64,000 bases of DNA from NZQO01 sp964639255 (GTDB taxonomy: Bacteria > Bacteroidota > Bacteroidia > Flavobacteriales > Flavobacteriaceae). Position 1 is the stretch's first letter. Each line of letters starts with the position of its first letter. Made by a program: the position numbers and the translations under genes. A model generated the notes under the pieces. That model was not told where the DNA came from. It searched no databases and worked only from the letters and a program-made list of their open reading frames with translations. Below, piece by piece: positions 44,768 to 53,514 of this stretch. Location of the stretch: contig CAZXDP010000005.1 in NCBI GenBank assembly GCA_964639255.1, positions 22,168 to 86,167 of the forward strand, in the 5' to 3' direction.

Positions 44768-44797
44768 AGAAAGCCCGCTTGTAAAGCGGGCTTTCTT
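44768..44797. terminator. Bidirectional terminator between csp and tadA
   Basis: GAAAGCCCGCTT (44769-44780) pairs with AAGCGGGCTTTC (44784-44795) around GTA. The minus-strand tadA stop adjoins the right arm. Confidence 0.9.
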
Positions 44798-45245
44798 AAT
44801 TTAAATTGCGTTTCTCGATAAAAAATTGTTTGAGCAGACGTGACGTTTCTTCGGCTAAGATACCCCCGCGAATAATGGTTTTCGGGTGCAGTTTGGTTTG
44901 AAGGTTTAAGCAGCCTCGTTGCTCATCCCGTGCTCCATAAACAATGGTAGAAATTTGACTCCACGATAAAGCGCCCGCGCACATTTGGCAGGGTTCCAGC
45001 GTAACGTACAAGGTACACCCGGTAAGGTATTTGCCCCCCAAGAAGTTGGCAGCGGCAGTAATGGCCTGCATCTCGGCATGGGCGGTGACATCGTTCAACG
45101 TTTCGGTTAGGTTGTGCGCCCTGGCAATAATTTGATTGTCGATAACAATGACGGCACCAATGGGAACCTCATCTTTCGCATAGGCAGCCTCCGCTTCTTG
45201 GAGCGCTTTTCTCATAAAATAAGAATCATCGAACGGAGTAATCAA
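44796..45245 (-). CDS. tadA: tRNA-specific adenosine deaminase-type nucleoside deaminase
   Basis: 149 residues of the cytidine-deaminase fold. Zinc ligands are His56 (HAE, catalytic Glu58) and Cys86/Cys89 (PCQMC). The N-terminal DDSYFMRKALQEAEAAYAKDEVPIGAVIV is the TadA-type start. It should convert A34 to inosine in tRNA-Arg(ACG). Related guanine/nucleoside deaminases share the same core, so specificity is inferred. It is followed upstream on the same strand by the ankyrin gene, with a 20-base gap. Confidence 0.9.
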   Translation of the reverse strand: MITPFDDSYFMRKALQEAEAAYAKDEVPIGAVIVIDNQIIARAHNLTETLNDVTAHAEMQAITAAANFLGGKYLTGCTLYVTLEPCQMCAGALSWSQISTIVYGARDEQRGCLNLQTKLHPKTIIRGGILAEETSRLLKQFFIEKRNLN

Positions 45246-45265
45246 GAATTGTTTTTTTGCAGGGT

Positions 45266-45736
45266 TTAGGCGTGCGCTAGCAAATCGGCAATTTCAAGTC
45301 TGCCTTGCATCTGGGCGTGGTCTATGGCTCGTTTTCCGCTATCATCGGTTATTTGCGGATTCGCTCCATGGTCCAACAGGAGCTGAACCAGTTCCTTTTT
45401 GCCAAAAGTAGCCGCAAAGATCAACGCGGTAGCGCCGTTAAAATTAGTTACGTTTGGTTGGGCACCGTGTTCGAGCAATAGCTTCGCAATGGGAATATTT
45501 CCTTTAAAGCTAACTCCCATAAGCGCCGTATTGCCAGATGCATCTTGAGCGTCTATGTTCTGTGGATGGTCTAAAATAATCTTCGAAATTTCTTCCAAAC
45601 CATAATACGTAGCCAAAAGTAAGGGCGTAAAGCCTCTGGTATCCTTCTGGCCTACGAGAGAAGGCTGTTCTTGCAACAAAGTTTTTACCTGTAGTGCGTC
45701 CTGGTCTCTAATGGCATTAAATAGCGCTGTGTCCAT
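45266..45736 (-). CDS. Ankyrin-repeat protein
   Basis: 156 residues from the ATG at 45736 (MDTALFNAIRDQD). A leading ATG seven codons upstream gives an atypical FCYFYG start and is rejected. Four ankyrin repeats are visible, with the TPLLLA or TALM-type helices (RGFTPLLLATYYGLEEISKIIL, SGNTALMGVSFKGNIPIAKLLLEHGA, FNGATALIFAATFGKKELVQLLLDHGA, SGKRAIDHAQMQGRLEIADLL). It has no signal peptide. In other bacteria such proteins sit near catalases or deaminases; here it is upstream of tadA and may share its transcript. The partner is unknown. Confidence 0.85.
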   Translation of the reverse strand: MDTALFNAIRDQDALQVKTLLQEQPSLVGQKDTRGFTPLLLATYYGLEEISKIILDHPQNIDAQDASGNTALMGVSFKGNIPIAKLLLEHGAQPNVTNFNGATALIFAATFGKKELVQLLLDHGANPQITDDSGKRAIDHAQMQGRLEIADLLAHA

Positions 45737-45806
45737 ACCGTAAAAATAGCAAAACAATCGCAGTTATTTTAAGCCTTAACACCAAATCCTTTAGCTTATG
45801 TAAAGA

Positions 45807-46943
45807 CTAAAGAGCCGTGAGAATGTCGGCAGCCCGTTTCAGGGTGTCGTCTGTTTTGGCGAAACAAACTCTCAATTGCTTAAAATCTTCATTATTTTCG
45901 TTGAAGGCTGAAGTGGGTATGGTCGCGAGCCCTTGCTCTTTGGTGAGGCGCTCGGCAAACTGTCGGTCTCCTTCCGAAGTAATTTCAGAAAAATCCAAAA
46001 GCTGGAAATAGGTTCCTTCTGAAGGCTCGTACTTAAAGCGGGAACCCTCAATTAAAGAGAGGAAATAATCGCGCTTGCGTTGGTAAAAGGACGGCAAACT
46101 GAGATAATGGTCTGGCGTTCTAAGATATTCGGCAAGTGCTTTTTGCACGGGATGGTTCACACAGAAAACGATATATTGATGTACTTTTCGAAACTCTTCC
46201 ATAAGTCGTTGGGGGGCCAGGCAATACCCCATTTTCCACCCCGTATTGTGAAAGGTTTTCCCAAAGGAAGCCGTGATGAAGGTTCTCGAAGCCAATGCCT
46301 CAAAACGTGCCGCGCTCTGGTGCTCTCTACCATCGAAGATAATATGCTCGTACACCTCGTCACTTAGCACGAGTAGTCCATGTTTTTCGGCTAGCATTTC
46401 TAAAGCCTTCATATCTTCTTTCGTAAAGACATACCCCGTTGGATTATGTGGGGAGTTGATGATAATCATTTTTGTACGGCTTGTAATTTTGGAAGCTACT
46501 TCATCCCACTGGGGCGCATAACGCGGCGGACGCAGCTGCAGGGGAATTGGCTTCCCTCCAAAAAGTCTAATGGTGGGCTCATAGCAGTCGTATGCCGGGG
46601 CGAATAAAATTACCTCATCTCCCGTATTCACCGTGGCCGCGAGTGCGGTAAAGATTGCCTGCGTAGCCCCAGCAGTAACGGTAACCTCTTGAGCCGCATC
46701 GTACCTTTTAGCGTGCAACTGCATCGTTTTGTTAGAAATTTGTTCGCGCAATTCCATATCCCCCGGCATGGGGGCGTACTGGTTATGACCCTGCTGCATA
46801 GCCTTGGACACCAACACAATTAAGTTTGGATCGCTCTCAAAATTGGGGAATCCTTGCGAAAGGTTTATAGCATTGTGCGTTAGCGCCATTTGGCTCATTA
46901 CCGAGAAAATACTTGTGGGTGTGTGCGGCAGTTTCGATTTCAT
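45807..46943 (-). CDS. PLP-dependent class I/II aminotransferase (YbdL-like)
   Basis: 378 residues. The fold-type I aminotransferase motifs are intact: NSPHNPTGYVF for cofactor and substrate binding, LSDEVYEHIIFDG, and the Schiff-base lysine at 229 in SFGKTFHNTGWKMGY. The wording NLSQGFPNFESDP near the N-terminus and HNQYAPMPG place it in the group with E. coli YbdL (methionine aminotransferase) and kynurenine-oxoglutarate transaminases. A methionine or aromatic keto-acid role is an inference. Monocistronic. Confidence 0.9.
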   Translation of the reverse strand: MKSKLPHTPTSIFSVMSQMALTHNAINLSQGFPNFESDPNLIVLVSKAMQQGHNQYAPMPGDMELREQISNKTMQLHAKRYDAAQEVTVTAGATQAIFTALAATVNTGDEVILFAPAYDCYEPTIRLFGGKPIPLQLRPPRYAPQWDEVASKITSRTKMIIINSPHNPTGYVFTKEDMKALEMLAEKHGLLVLSDEVYEHIIFDGREHQSAARFEALASRTFITASFGKTFHNTGWKMGYCLAPQRLMEEFRKVHQYIVFCVNHPVQKALAEYLRTPDHYLSLPSFYQRKRDYFLSLIEGSRFKYEPSEGTYFQLLDFSEITSEGDRQFAERLTKEQGLATIPTSAFNENNEDFKQLRVCFAKTDDTLKRAADILTAL

Positions 46944-47049
46944 TTCTTAAAAATACAGATACCTATACGTTTCGCAAAACAATATTGCGATACATCGGTG
47001 CCGTATGTTACAGGAAAACCGTACCTTGTAGGCGATTTAACCTAGGAAA

Positions 47050-49290
47050 ATGAAAAAAAGCCTACTTTTTTCATTGCTTTTGTTTTCTTCGATGGTATTG
47101 GCCCAAGAATCGATGGAAACAATCGACTCCTTAAATCTCTACAAAGAATTTTCCTTTGATGAGCTGGACGATGCGGCCGATATCTATTACAACCGTGGTG
47201 ATTACCAGCATTCGCTTCGGTTAAATATCATTCTTCTAAAGAAGGCCCTTGCGGCGCAAGACGATTATTATATTCACCAAGGATACCGCAATTTGGGCTA
47301 CGATTACCTTGAATTGGAAGATACCATATTCGCCCGGCAAAGCTTTGAGAAATCGGCCCGCTATGCCAAACAATCTAAAAACGATACGGCAACGGCGCTT
47401 ACCTATATGGATTTCGCCAATTTATATTCTGAAATCGACAGCAACTACACCAAAGCTTTTGCCTATCACGACCGCTCCATTGCCCTTTTTGAAAAGCTAA
47501 AGGACAGTGCAGGACTAGCCGACGCCCATTATAATACCATTTTAACCGCCCTCGAGGCCGAAGATTACCAAAAAGCCTACTACCACATTTTAAAGGCGCG
47601 AAAGCTCAACGAATTCAAAAAACACCATTTTAACCATATCGGTCTCGATATGCTTACGGGGGAATACTATTTGGCCAAGAAAAATTATGTCCTCGCCGAT
47701 AGCTACCTTACCAGTGCCATCGAGGCAGCCGAAAGTGAAAACCTTACCTTAGAGGCGGAGGCAGCCTATTTGGCGCTTAGCAACAGCTTGTACGCTCAAG
47801 AAAGGTTTGAAGAGGCGTATGAGGCACGATCGAAATATGACGCGCTGTTGGAAACCAATTTAAGAAATTTGAACAATACCAACTCTGAACGGGTGGCAGC
47901 CAATTTTCAGCTAGCGGAATACAAAAAAGAGGTCGAGGATGCCGAACTGGAGAATCGAATTCAGGCGGAAATTGTAAGCAATAAGTCAACCCTCAACACC
48001 ATACTTATAATCGTTATTGCTGGTTTCTGTATTGTTGTGATTGCCCTTTTCGTGGCGTTTTGGAAACGCAAAAAGCTCATAGGAAAGCTGCGCGCTAAAA
48101 ATTGGGAATACCTTAGCGCAAAGCGTGAGACGGAACGACTGGCCAATGCCAAGACGCATTTCTTCTCTACCGTGAGCCACGAATTGCGCACCCCCTTGTA
48201 TGGGGTTATTGGCCTTAGCACGATATTGCTGGAAGACCCGGCCCTTCGAAGCCATGAGAAAGATTTAAGATCGCTTAAATTTTCTGCAGATTATCTTTTG
48301 GCCCTCATCAACGATGTACTTCAGCTCAATAAGATCGATTCCAAAAAACTGGGGGAAGAAAAAAGCATATTCAATCTAGAAGGACTGGTTAAAACCATCG
48401 TGGCATCGTTCGAGTATATGCGCATACAAAATGCCAATACCTTTCACGTTTCGCTGTGCGAAAACACACCCACCACCCTGCGAGGCTATTCAGTAAGGTT
48501 GTCGCAAATATTGATGAACTTAATAGGCAACGCGTGTAAATTTACGGAGAACGGCCATATTTATATTTCGGTGGAAACTATACGGAAAGATGAGGATACC
48601 GTAAGGCTGCAGTTTAGCATCAAGGACACCGGTATTGGCATTGCAAAGGAAAGGCAGGAAGAAATCTTCGACGAATTCTCACAATTGGACAATCAAAACT
48701 ACAGCTATCAGGGAACCGGACTCGGGCTTCCCATCGTCAAGAAATTGCTGAAGCTTTCCAATTCAGATATACAATTGGAGAGTGCCTTGGGCAAAGGGTC
48801 ACGCTTCACATTTACAATGCCCTTTGAAATAGCCGATGAGAATATCGCCCAAGAAAAAACTTTTCAATTAGACACCAAGTTACTCTCTGGCAAATCGATA
48901 CTCGTGGTTGAGGACAACCGAATTAATCAAATCGTTACACGGAAAATCTTGGAGAAAAACGAAATGCGCTGTACACTGGCCGAAAATGGTGAAGAGGGCG
49001 TAAAAGCAATGGAAAAGGAGCCTTTCGATATGGTTTTGATGGATATCAACATGCCGGTAATGAATGGAATTGAAGCGACCAAGGCAATTCGGAAATTCAA
49101 TACTACAACTCCCATCATCGCGCTTACGGCAGTTGAGGTGACCGAGATGAGGAAGGAGATCTATGCCGCAGGCATGGAAGATATAATTGTAAAACCGTAC
49201 GACGTAAGAAAATTTACCCAAACTCTGCTGAAGAACCTTTCCGGCTCGGGGCTAGGTGAAAATGCTTCTTTACGGGCGGTCTCGACTTAA
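47050..49290 (+). CDS. TPR-domain hybrid sensor histidine kinase
   Basis: 746 residues: a signal peptide (MKKSLLFSLLLFSSMVLAQ), periplasmic TPR-like repeats (about 30-290), a TM helix (about 318-338, TILIIVIAGFCIVVIALFVAF), HisKA with phospho-His377 (FFSTVSHELRTPLYGVIG), HATPase_c (G1 DTGIGIA, G2 GTGLGLPIVKKL), and a C-terminal receiver with phospho-Asp665 (MVLMDINMPVMNG). There is no DNA-binding output domain and no cognate regulator beside it, so the phosphate must pass to a protein encoded elsewhere, or the receiver is an autoregulatory sink. It overlaps the convergent Vsr-like gene by 21 bases. Confidence 0.92.
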   Translation: MKKSLLFSLLLFSSMVLAQESMETIDSLNLYKEFSFDELDDAADIYYNRGDYQHSLRLNIILLKKALAAQDDYYIHQGYRNLGYDYLELEDTIFARQSFEKSARYAKQSKNDTATALTYMDFANLYSEIDSNYTKAFAYHDRSIALFEKLKDSAGLADAHYNTILTALEAEDYQKAYYHILKARKLNEFKKHHFNHIGLDMLTGEYYLAKKNYVLADSYLTSAIEAAESENLTLEAEAAYLALSNSLYAQERFEEAYEARSKYDALLETNLRNLNNTNSERVAANFQLAEYKKEVEDAELENRIQAEIVSNKSTLNTILIIVIAGFCIVVIALFVAFWKRKKLIGKLRAKNWEYLSAKRETERLANAKTHFFSTVSHELRTPLYGVIGLSTILLEDPALRSHEKDLRSLKFSADYLLALINDVLQLNKIDSKKLGEEKSIFNLEGLVKTIVASFEYMRIQNANTFHVSLCENTPTTLRGYSVRLSQILMNLIGNACKFTENGHIYISVETIRKDEDTVRLQFSIKDTGIGIAKERQEEIFDEFSQLDNQNYSYQGTGLGLPIVKKLLKLSNSDIQLESALGKGSRFTFTMPFEIADENIAQEKTFQLDTKLLSGKSILVVEDNRINQIVTRKILEKNEMRCTLAENGEEGVKAMEKEPFDMVLMDINMPVMNGIEATKAIRKFNTTTPIIALTAVEVTEMRKEIYAAGMEDIIVKPYDVRKFTQTLLKNLSGSGLGENASLRAVST

Positions 49291-49743
49291 CAGGATGTGC
49301 ACGAGTATATCGTTGACGCAGGTTTGTAATTCATTTTTAAGCTCTCCCTCCCAAAACCGGAAGACTGTATAACCCATTTCCTCCAACAGGCGATTCACTT
49401 CACGGTCGCGCTGCATGTTCCTTTCAATTTTCGGCACCCAAAATCTTCGATTCGTCTTAAGTTGGGTTTTTCGTTCGTTCCAATTATAACCGTGCCAAAA
49501 TTCGCCATCCACGAAAATGGCCAAGCGATACTTTTTTATTGAAATATCGGGCCGTCCGGGCAATTGCTTTGTATCTACACGATAGCGCACTCCCTTCTTC
49601 CAAAGCGCCCGGCGCAGCAAGAGTTCGGGTTTCGTATTGCGCCTGCGTATTTTTCCCATGATGCGGGAGCGCTTCTTAGTAGTGTAAAAGCCTTCAGCTT
49701 CACAAAAACGCGGGACGGTTATTTTCGGTTCGTCGTTATACAT
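49270..49743 (-). CDS. vsr: Vsr-like very-short-patch-repair endonuclease, divergent
   Basis: 157 residues from the ATG at 49743; a longer in-frame start at 49773 is less typical. RSRIMGKIRRRNTKPELLLRRALWKKGVRYR is the Vsr N-terminal region, with Glu40 for catalysis, and PDISIKKYRLAIFVDGEFWHG the active-site region. The magnesium Asp66 and His84 are kept. The E. coli His64 position is Asp79, and the four zinc ligands (C66, H71, C73, C117) are replaced by Glu81, Tyr86, Trp88 and Gly. No cytosine methyltransferase lies nearby. It may nick mismatches or have another DNA target. The 3' end overlaps the hybrid kinase. Confidence 0.85.
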   Translation of the reverse strand: MYNDEPKITVPRFCEAEGFYTTKKRSRIMGKIRRRNTKPELLLRRALWKKGVRYRVDTKQLPGRPDISIKKYRLAIFVDGEFWHGYNWNERKTQLKTNRRFWVPKIERNMQRDREVNRLLEEMGYTVFRFWEGELKNELQTCVNDILVHILLSRDRP

Positions 49744-49812
49744 GGAAACTGTATAATACAAAAATCCCGCCACGATGGGCGGGTTGGTAACTATTTTATA
49801 TAAGAAAGGTAC

Positions 49813-50559
49813 TTACCCCTCTATACTCGCCTTTAGGTATTCTCTATTAATTCGGGCAATGTTTTCAAGTGAAATATCCTTTGGACATTCTATATAACAG
49901 GCTCCAGTATTGCTACAACCTCCAAAACCTTCCTTATCCATTTGCTCTACCATGTTGAGCACCCGACGGTTCGCCTCTACCTCGCCCTGTGGCAGGAGTG
50001 CGAACTGGCTTACCTTGGCCGAGGTAAAGAGCATGGCGCTGGCATTGACACAAGCAGCCACACACGCCCCGCAGCCAATGCACGTGGCCGAATTAAAGGC
50101 TTCGTCTGCATTTTCCTTGTCTACGGGAATGGTATTGGCATCAATGGTATTTCCTGAAGTGTTCACCGAAATATACCCACCTGCTTGCTGGATCCTGTCG
50201 AATGCGCTACGGTCTACCACTAAATCCTTTATAACGGGGAATGCCGTGGCGCGGAAAGGTTCTATAACAATGGTATCGCCATCGTTAAAGCTGCGCATAT
50301 GCAACTGGCACGTAGTAATATGACGTTTGGGCCCGTGGGGCCTTCCATTAATCTGAAGGCTGCAGCTTCCGCAGATGCCCTCACGGCAATCGTGATCGAA
50401 TTGCACCGGCTCCTCACCTTTATCGATTAGTCCGACGTTTAGGATATCGAGCATCTCCAAAAACGACATGTCGCCATCTACTTCATCGAGATGATACGTT
50501 TGAAGGCTTCCATTTGCATTGGCGTTTTTTTGCCGCCATATTTTTAGTGTAAGTTTCAT
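49813..50559 (-). CDS. sdhB: Succinate dehydrogenase iron-sulfur subunit
   Basis: 248 residues, carrying electrons from SdhA to the quinone. The [2Fe-2S] motif [15 protein letters not shown] is near 59-73. The C-terminal ferredoxin domain has [15 protein letters not shown] and [16 protein letters not shown]. It lacks any export signal. It is the last gene of sdhCAB (minus strand), 53 bases after sdhA. No terminator is obvious before the Vsr-like gene. Confidence 0.96.
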   Translation of the reverse strand: MKLTLKIWRQKNANANGSLQTYHLDEVDGDMSFLEMLDILNVGLIDKGEEPVQFDHDCREGICGSCSLQINGRPHGPKRHITTCQLHMRSFNDGDTIVIEPFRATAFPVIKDLVVDRSAFDRIQQAGGYISVNTSGNTIDANTIPVDKENADEAFNSATCIGCGACVAACVNASAMLFTSAKVSQFALLPQGEVEANRRVLNMVEQMDKEGFGGCSNTGACYIECPKDISLENIARINREYLKASIEG

Positions 50560-50612
50560 AGTACAGTCTATTGAGTAATTAGTATCGAACTCACTGGCTC
50601 GCTACCCAAAAT

Positions 50613-52616
50613 CTATTTATAACTTCTCGTTTTCACTTCGATGTTTTCGTAATCCAGATCTTCCTTATGCAATACGGCATCACTGGGTTCTCCTTTATAT
50701 TCCCAGGCGGCGACATACATAAAATTCTCGTCGTCTCGCTGGGCTTCTCCGTCTTCAGTTTGATACTCTTCCCTAAAATGACCCCCACAGCTTTCTTCGC
50801 GGTGCAAGGCATCTTTTGCGAATAGCTCGCCCAATTCGAGGAAATCGGCCACACGGCCTGCCTTTTCCAATTCTTGGTTCATTTCATCGGCAGCGCCCGG
50901 CACTCGAACCTCCCTCCAAAATTCTTCCCGTAGCTGCTTAATTTCAGAAATCGCTTCTTTCAATCCTGCCGCGTTACGCGACATTCCTACCTTGTTCCAC
51001 ATAATCTTTCCAAGGCGTTTGTGGAAATCGTCTACCGATTTGCTTCCGTTGTTGTTTACCAACTTGTCCAATCGATCTCTTACATTTTTCTCTGCTTCAT
51101 CAAACTCGGGCGTATTGGTGGGGATCGCTCCGGTACGGATGTCTTTCGCCAAATAATCGCCAATGGTATAGGGCAGCACGAAATAGCCATCGGCCAATCC
51201 CTGCATAAGTGCCGAAGCCCCCAAACGGTTGGCTCCGTGGTCGCTAAAGTTGGCTTCACCGGTGGCATAACAACCGGGAATGGTAGTTTGTAAATTATAA
51301 TCTACCCAAATACCCCCCATAGTATAATGAACGGCAGGATAGATTTTCATAGGCGTTTCGTACGGGTTCTCATCTACGATTTGCTCGTACATCTGAAAGA
51401 GATTACCATATTTGTTCTCGACCACTTTCTTGCCAAGTTCCTTTATTTTATCTGCGGAAGGATTATCAATTTTCAATATGGCTGCCTGTTCCTCACCATA
51501 GCGCTTAATGGCCGCAGCGAAATCAAGATACACAGCCTCCCCTGTTTTATTGACCCCATAACCGGCGTCGCAACGTTCCTTGGCGGCTCGAGATGCTACA
51601 TCGCGCGGCACTAAATTTCCGAAGGAAGGATAGCGGCGCTCCAAATAGTAATCGCGCTCTTCTTCGGAAAGTTGGGTGGGTTTCTTTTTGCCTTGGCGAA
51701 TGGCCTCGGCATCTTCTTTTTTCTTTGGCACCCAAATGCGGCCATCGTTCCGAAGCGATTCAGACATTAACGTCAATTTCGATTGGTGCTCGCCAGATAC
51801 CGGGATACAGGTAGGGTGTATTTGCGTAAAACATGGGTTGGCGAAATACGCTCCCTTCTTATGGATTTTCCACGAAGCGGTAACGTTGCTTCCCATCGCG
51901 TTTGTAGAGAGAAAAAACACGTTGCCATAGCCGCCCGAGGCAATGACCACAGCATGTGCGGAATGTCTTTCTATCTTGCCCGTAACCAAGTCGCGCGCAA
52001 TGATACCCCGAGCCTTACCATCTACCAGCACGAGATCTAACATCTCGTGGCGGTTGTAAGCTTGAATTTTTCCACGGTTAATCTGTCGGTTCATCGCAGC
52101 ATAGGCACCCAGCAGCAATTGCTGTCCTGTTTGACCTTTGGCATAGAAGGTTCGCGATACCAACACACCCCCAAACGAACGGTTGTCTAGCAAGCCACCG
52201 TACTCACGGGCAAAGGGCACCCCCTGCGCCACGCACTGGTCGATGATATTGGCAGAGACTTCTGCGAGGCGGTATACGTTGGCCTCACGCGAACGGTAAT
52301 CGCCCCCTTTAATGGTGTCGTAGAACAGGCGATAGGTTGAGTCGCCGTCCCCTTGGTAGTTTTTCGCAGCATTGATACCGCCCTGCGCTGCAATGGAATG
52401 CGCCCGCCGTGGAGAATCTTGATAACAGAACGTTTTTACATTGTACCCCAACTCGGCAAGGGTGGCCGCAGCGCTTCCGCCGGCAAGTCCAGTTCCCACG
52501 ACGATAACATCGATATTTCGCTTATTGGCGGGGTTTACCAGATTGATCTCGTTCTTGTGCTTTGTCCACTTTTCGCTTAAGGGGCCTTTCGGGATTTTTG
52601 ATTCTAATTTCGACAT
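50613..52616 (-). CDS. sdhA: Succinate dehydrogenase/fumarate reductase flavoprotein subunit
   Basis: 667 residues. The Rossmann FAD site is [20 protein letters not shown]. The covalent-FAD histidine lies in [26 protein letters not shown]. Substrate-site segments include [31 protein letters not shown] and the C-terminal [11 protein letters not shown] with [22 protein letters not shown]. It oxidises succinate in the TCA cycle. The length and insertions fit the type B (epsilonproteobacterial/Bacillus-like) enzymes with a single cytochrome b subunit, as found here. Twelve bases separate it from sdhC. Confidence 0.97.
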   Translation of the reverse strand: MSKLESKIPKGPLSEKWTKHKNEINLVNPANKRNIDVIVVGTGLAGGSAAATLAELGYNVKTFCYQDSPRRAHSIAAQGGINAAKNYQGDGDSTYRLFYDTIKGGDYRSREANVYRLAEVSANIIDQCVAQGVPFAREYGGLLDNRSFGGVLVSRTFYAKGQTGQQLLLGAYAAMNRQINRGKIQAYNRHEMLDLVLVDGKARGIIARDLVTGKIERHSAHAVVIASGGYGNVFFLSTNAMGSNVTASWKIHKKGAYFANPCFTQIHPTCIPVSGEHQSKLTLMSESLRNDGRIWVPKKKEDAEAIRQGKKKPTQLSEEERDYYLERRYPSFGNLVPRDVASRAAKERCDAGYGVNKTGEAVYLDFAAAIKRYGEEQAAILKIDNPSADKIKELGKKVVENKYGNLFQMYEQIVDENPYETPMKIYPAVHYTMGGIWVDYNLQTTIPGCYATGEANFSDHGANRLGASALMQGLADGYFVLPYTIGDYLAKDIRTGAIPTNTPEFDEAEKNVRDRLDKLVNNNGSKSVDDFHKRLGKIMWNKVGMSRNAAGLKEAISEIKQLREEFWREVRVPGAADEMNQELEKAGRVADFLELGELFAKDALHREESCGGHFREEYQTEDGEAQRDDENFMYVAAWEYKGEPSDAVLHKEDLDYENIEVKTRSYK

Positions 52617-52628
52617 AGCTTGTGCTTT

Positions 52629-53294
52629 TTAGTGGGGTAGTTGGTTAAAGTGCAGGTAAAGGGCAATGAAAATAAATCCTAACGGAATGGCAATTGCATA
52701 CACCTTGGTTACGCCTTTGATGGCCTTCGAGTATTTATTATTCCACCCCATAGTTTGAAAGGAGGAGGCAAAGCCATGCCACAGGTGGAACATAAGCAAA
52801 ACAAACGAGAGCACGTAGATGCCCACGCGTATGGGGTCTTCAAATTTGTGAAGTAGTTCTGGATAGTAGCGATCTTCGAGCGCTTCCCTAACATCTACGT
52901 ATTTGTATACCATCTCTGGCACCCAAAAGTCGTAGAAATGAAGGCCTAGGAATGCCAGTACCACAGCTCCAGATATAATCATGTTGCGCGAGGCCCAGGT
53001 GCTGTTTTTATTGCCCTTGTATTTGGCATAGCCTTTCTGCCTTGCCTTGTTGTTCTTTAATTCAATGATGATGCCCATTACAAAGTGGAACACCACCCCA
53101 AAAATCAATATAGGTTGCAATACAAACTGCACAATGGGATTGGTACCCATAAAATGGGAAAGCTCATTGAAAAGCTGCGGATTGAAAGTAGCGGTAACGT
53201 TAATGGTAAAGTGCTGTGCAAGAAAAAAGACAAGGAACAAACCAGAAAGCGCCATCGCGACTTTCTTGGCAATAGAGGCAGATAAACTTCCCAT
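52629..53294 (-). CDS. sdhC: Succinate dehydrogenase cytochrome b558 subunit
   Basis: About 221 residues from the ATG at 53294 (MGSLSASIAKKVAMALSGLFL); a 10-residue upstream extension starts inside the promoter -7 box and is rejected. Five TM helices with histidines for two haems (for example AQHFTINV, FGVVFHFVMGI, FLGLHFYDFW, MLFHLWHGFASSFQTMG) mark the single-polypeptide anchor of type B complexes. It oxidises or reduces menaquinone at the membrane. First gene of sdhCAB. Confidence 0.93.
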   Translation of the reverse strand: MGSLSASIAKKVAMALSGLFLVFFLAQHFTINVTATFNPQLFNELSHFMGTNPIVQFVLQPILIFGVVFHFVMGIIIELKNNKARQKGYAKYKGNKNSTWASRNMIISGAVVLAFLGLHFYDFWVPEMVYKYVDVREALEDRYYPELLHKFEDPIRVGIYVLSFVLLMFHLWHGFASSFQTMGWNNKYSKAIKGVTKVYAIAIPLGFIFIALYLHFNQLPH

Positions 53295-53321
53295 AAGGTG
53301 ACGGTTCAAGATTTTGATATG

Positions 53322-53352
53322 CAAAAATACGGCTCAAAAAATCTATTGCCAA
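53322..53352 (-). promoter_or_regulatory. sdhCAB promoter
   Basis: Minus strand: TTG (complement of 53350-53352), 20-base spacer, TATTTTTG (53322-53329), then 27 bases to the sdhC ATG. Confidence 0.7.
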
Positions 53353-53514
53353 AATTTTAAAACAAATGTTCTTATTTAGAATAGTTCTGAACTTTCTTAT
53401 CTCTATACTTTTTGTTATTTATTTAATGATGTATACTAATTTTATGTTAATTGTTTGTGTTTTTTATATATCTTTAGTGCGACCAATTTTTAATTAATCT
53501 AACAACTCTTTATT
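53353..53514. other. Intergenic region between sdhC and the T9SS cargo gene
   Basis: Strongly A+T-rich. TATCTTTA at 53468-53475 is the likely -7 box of the plus-strand gene at 53515, with TTG/TTTG at 53451-53457 (spacing shorter than ideal). No other feature seen. Confidence 0.4.

Noticed and set aside
49270..49290. Frameshift or misassembly at the hybrid kinase / Vsr-like gene overlap
   Set aside because: Both C-termini are complete and plausible; a 21-base tail-to-tail overlap agrees with other short convergent overlaps here (14795-14800 and 59880-59883).
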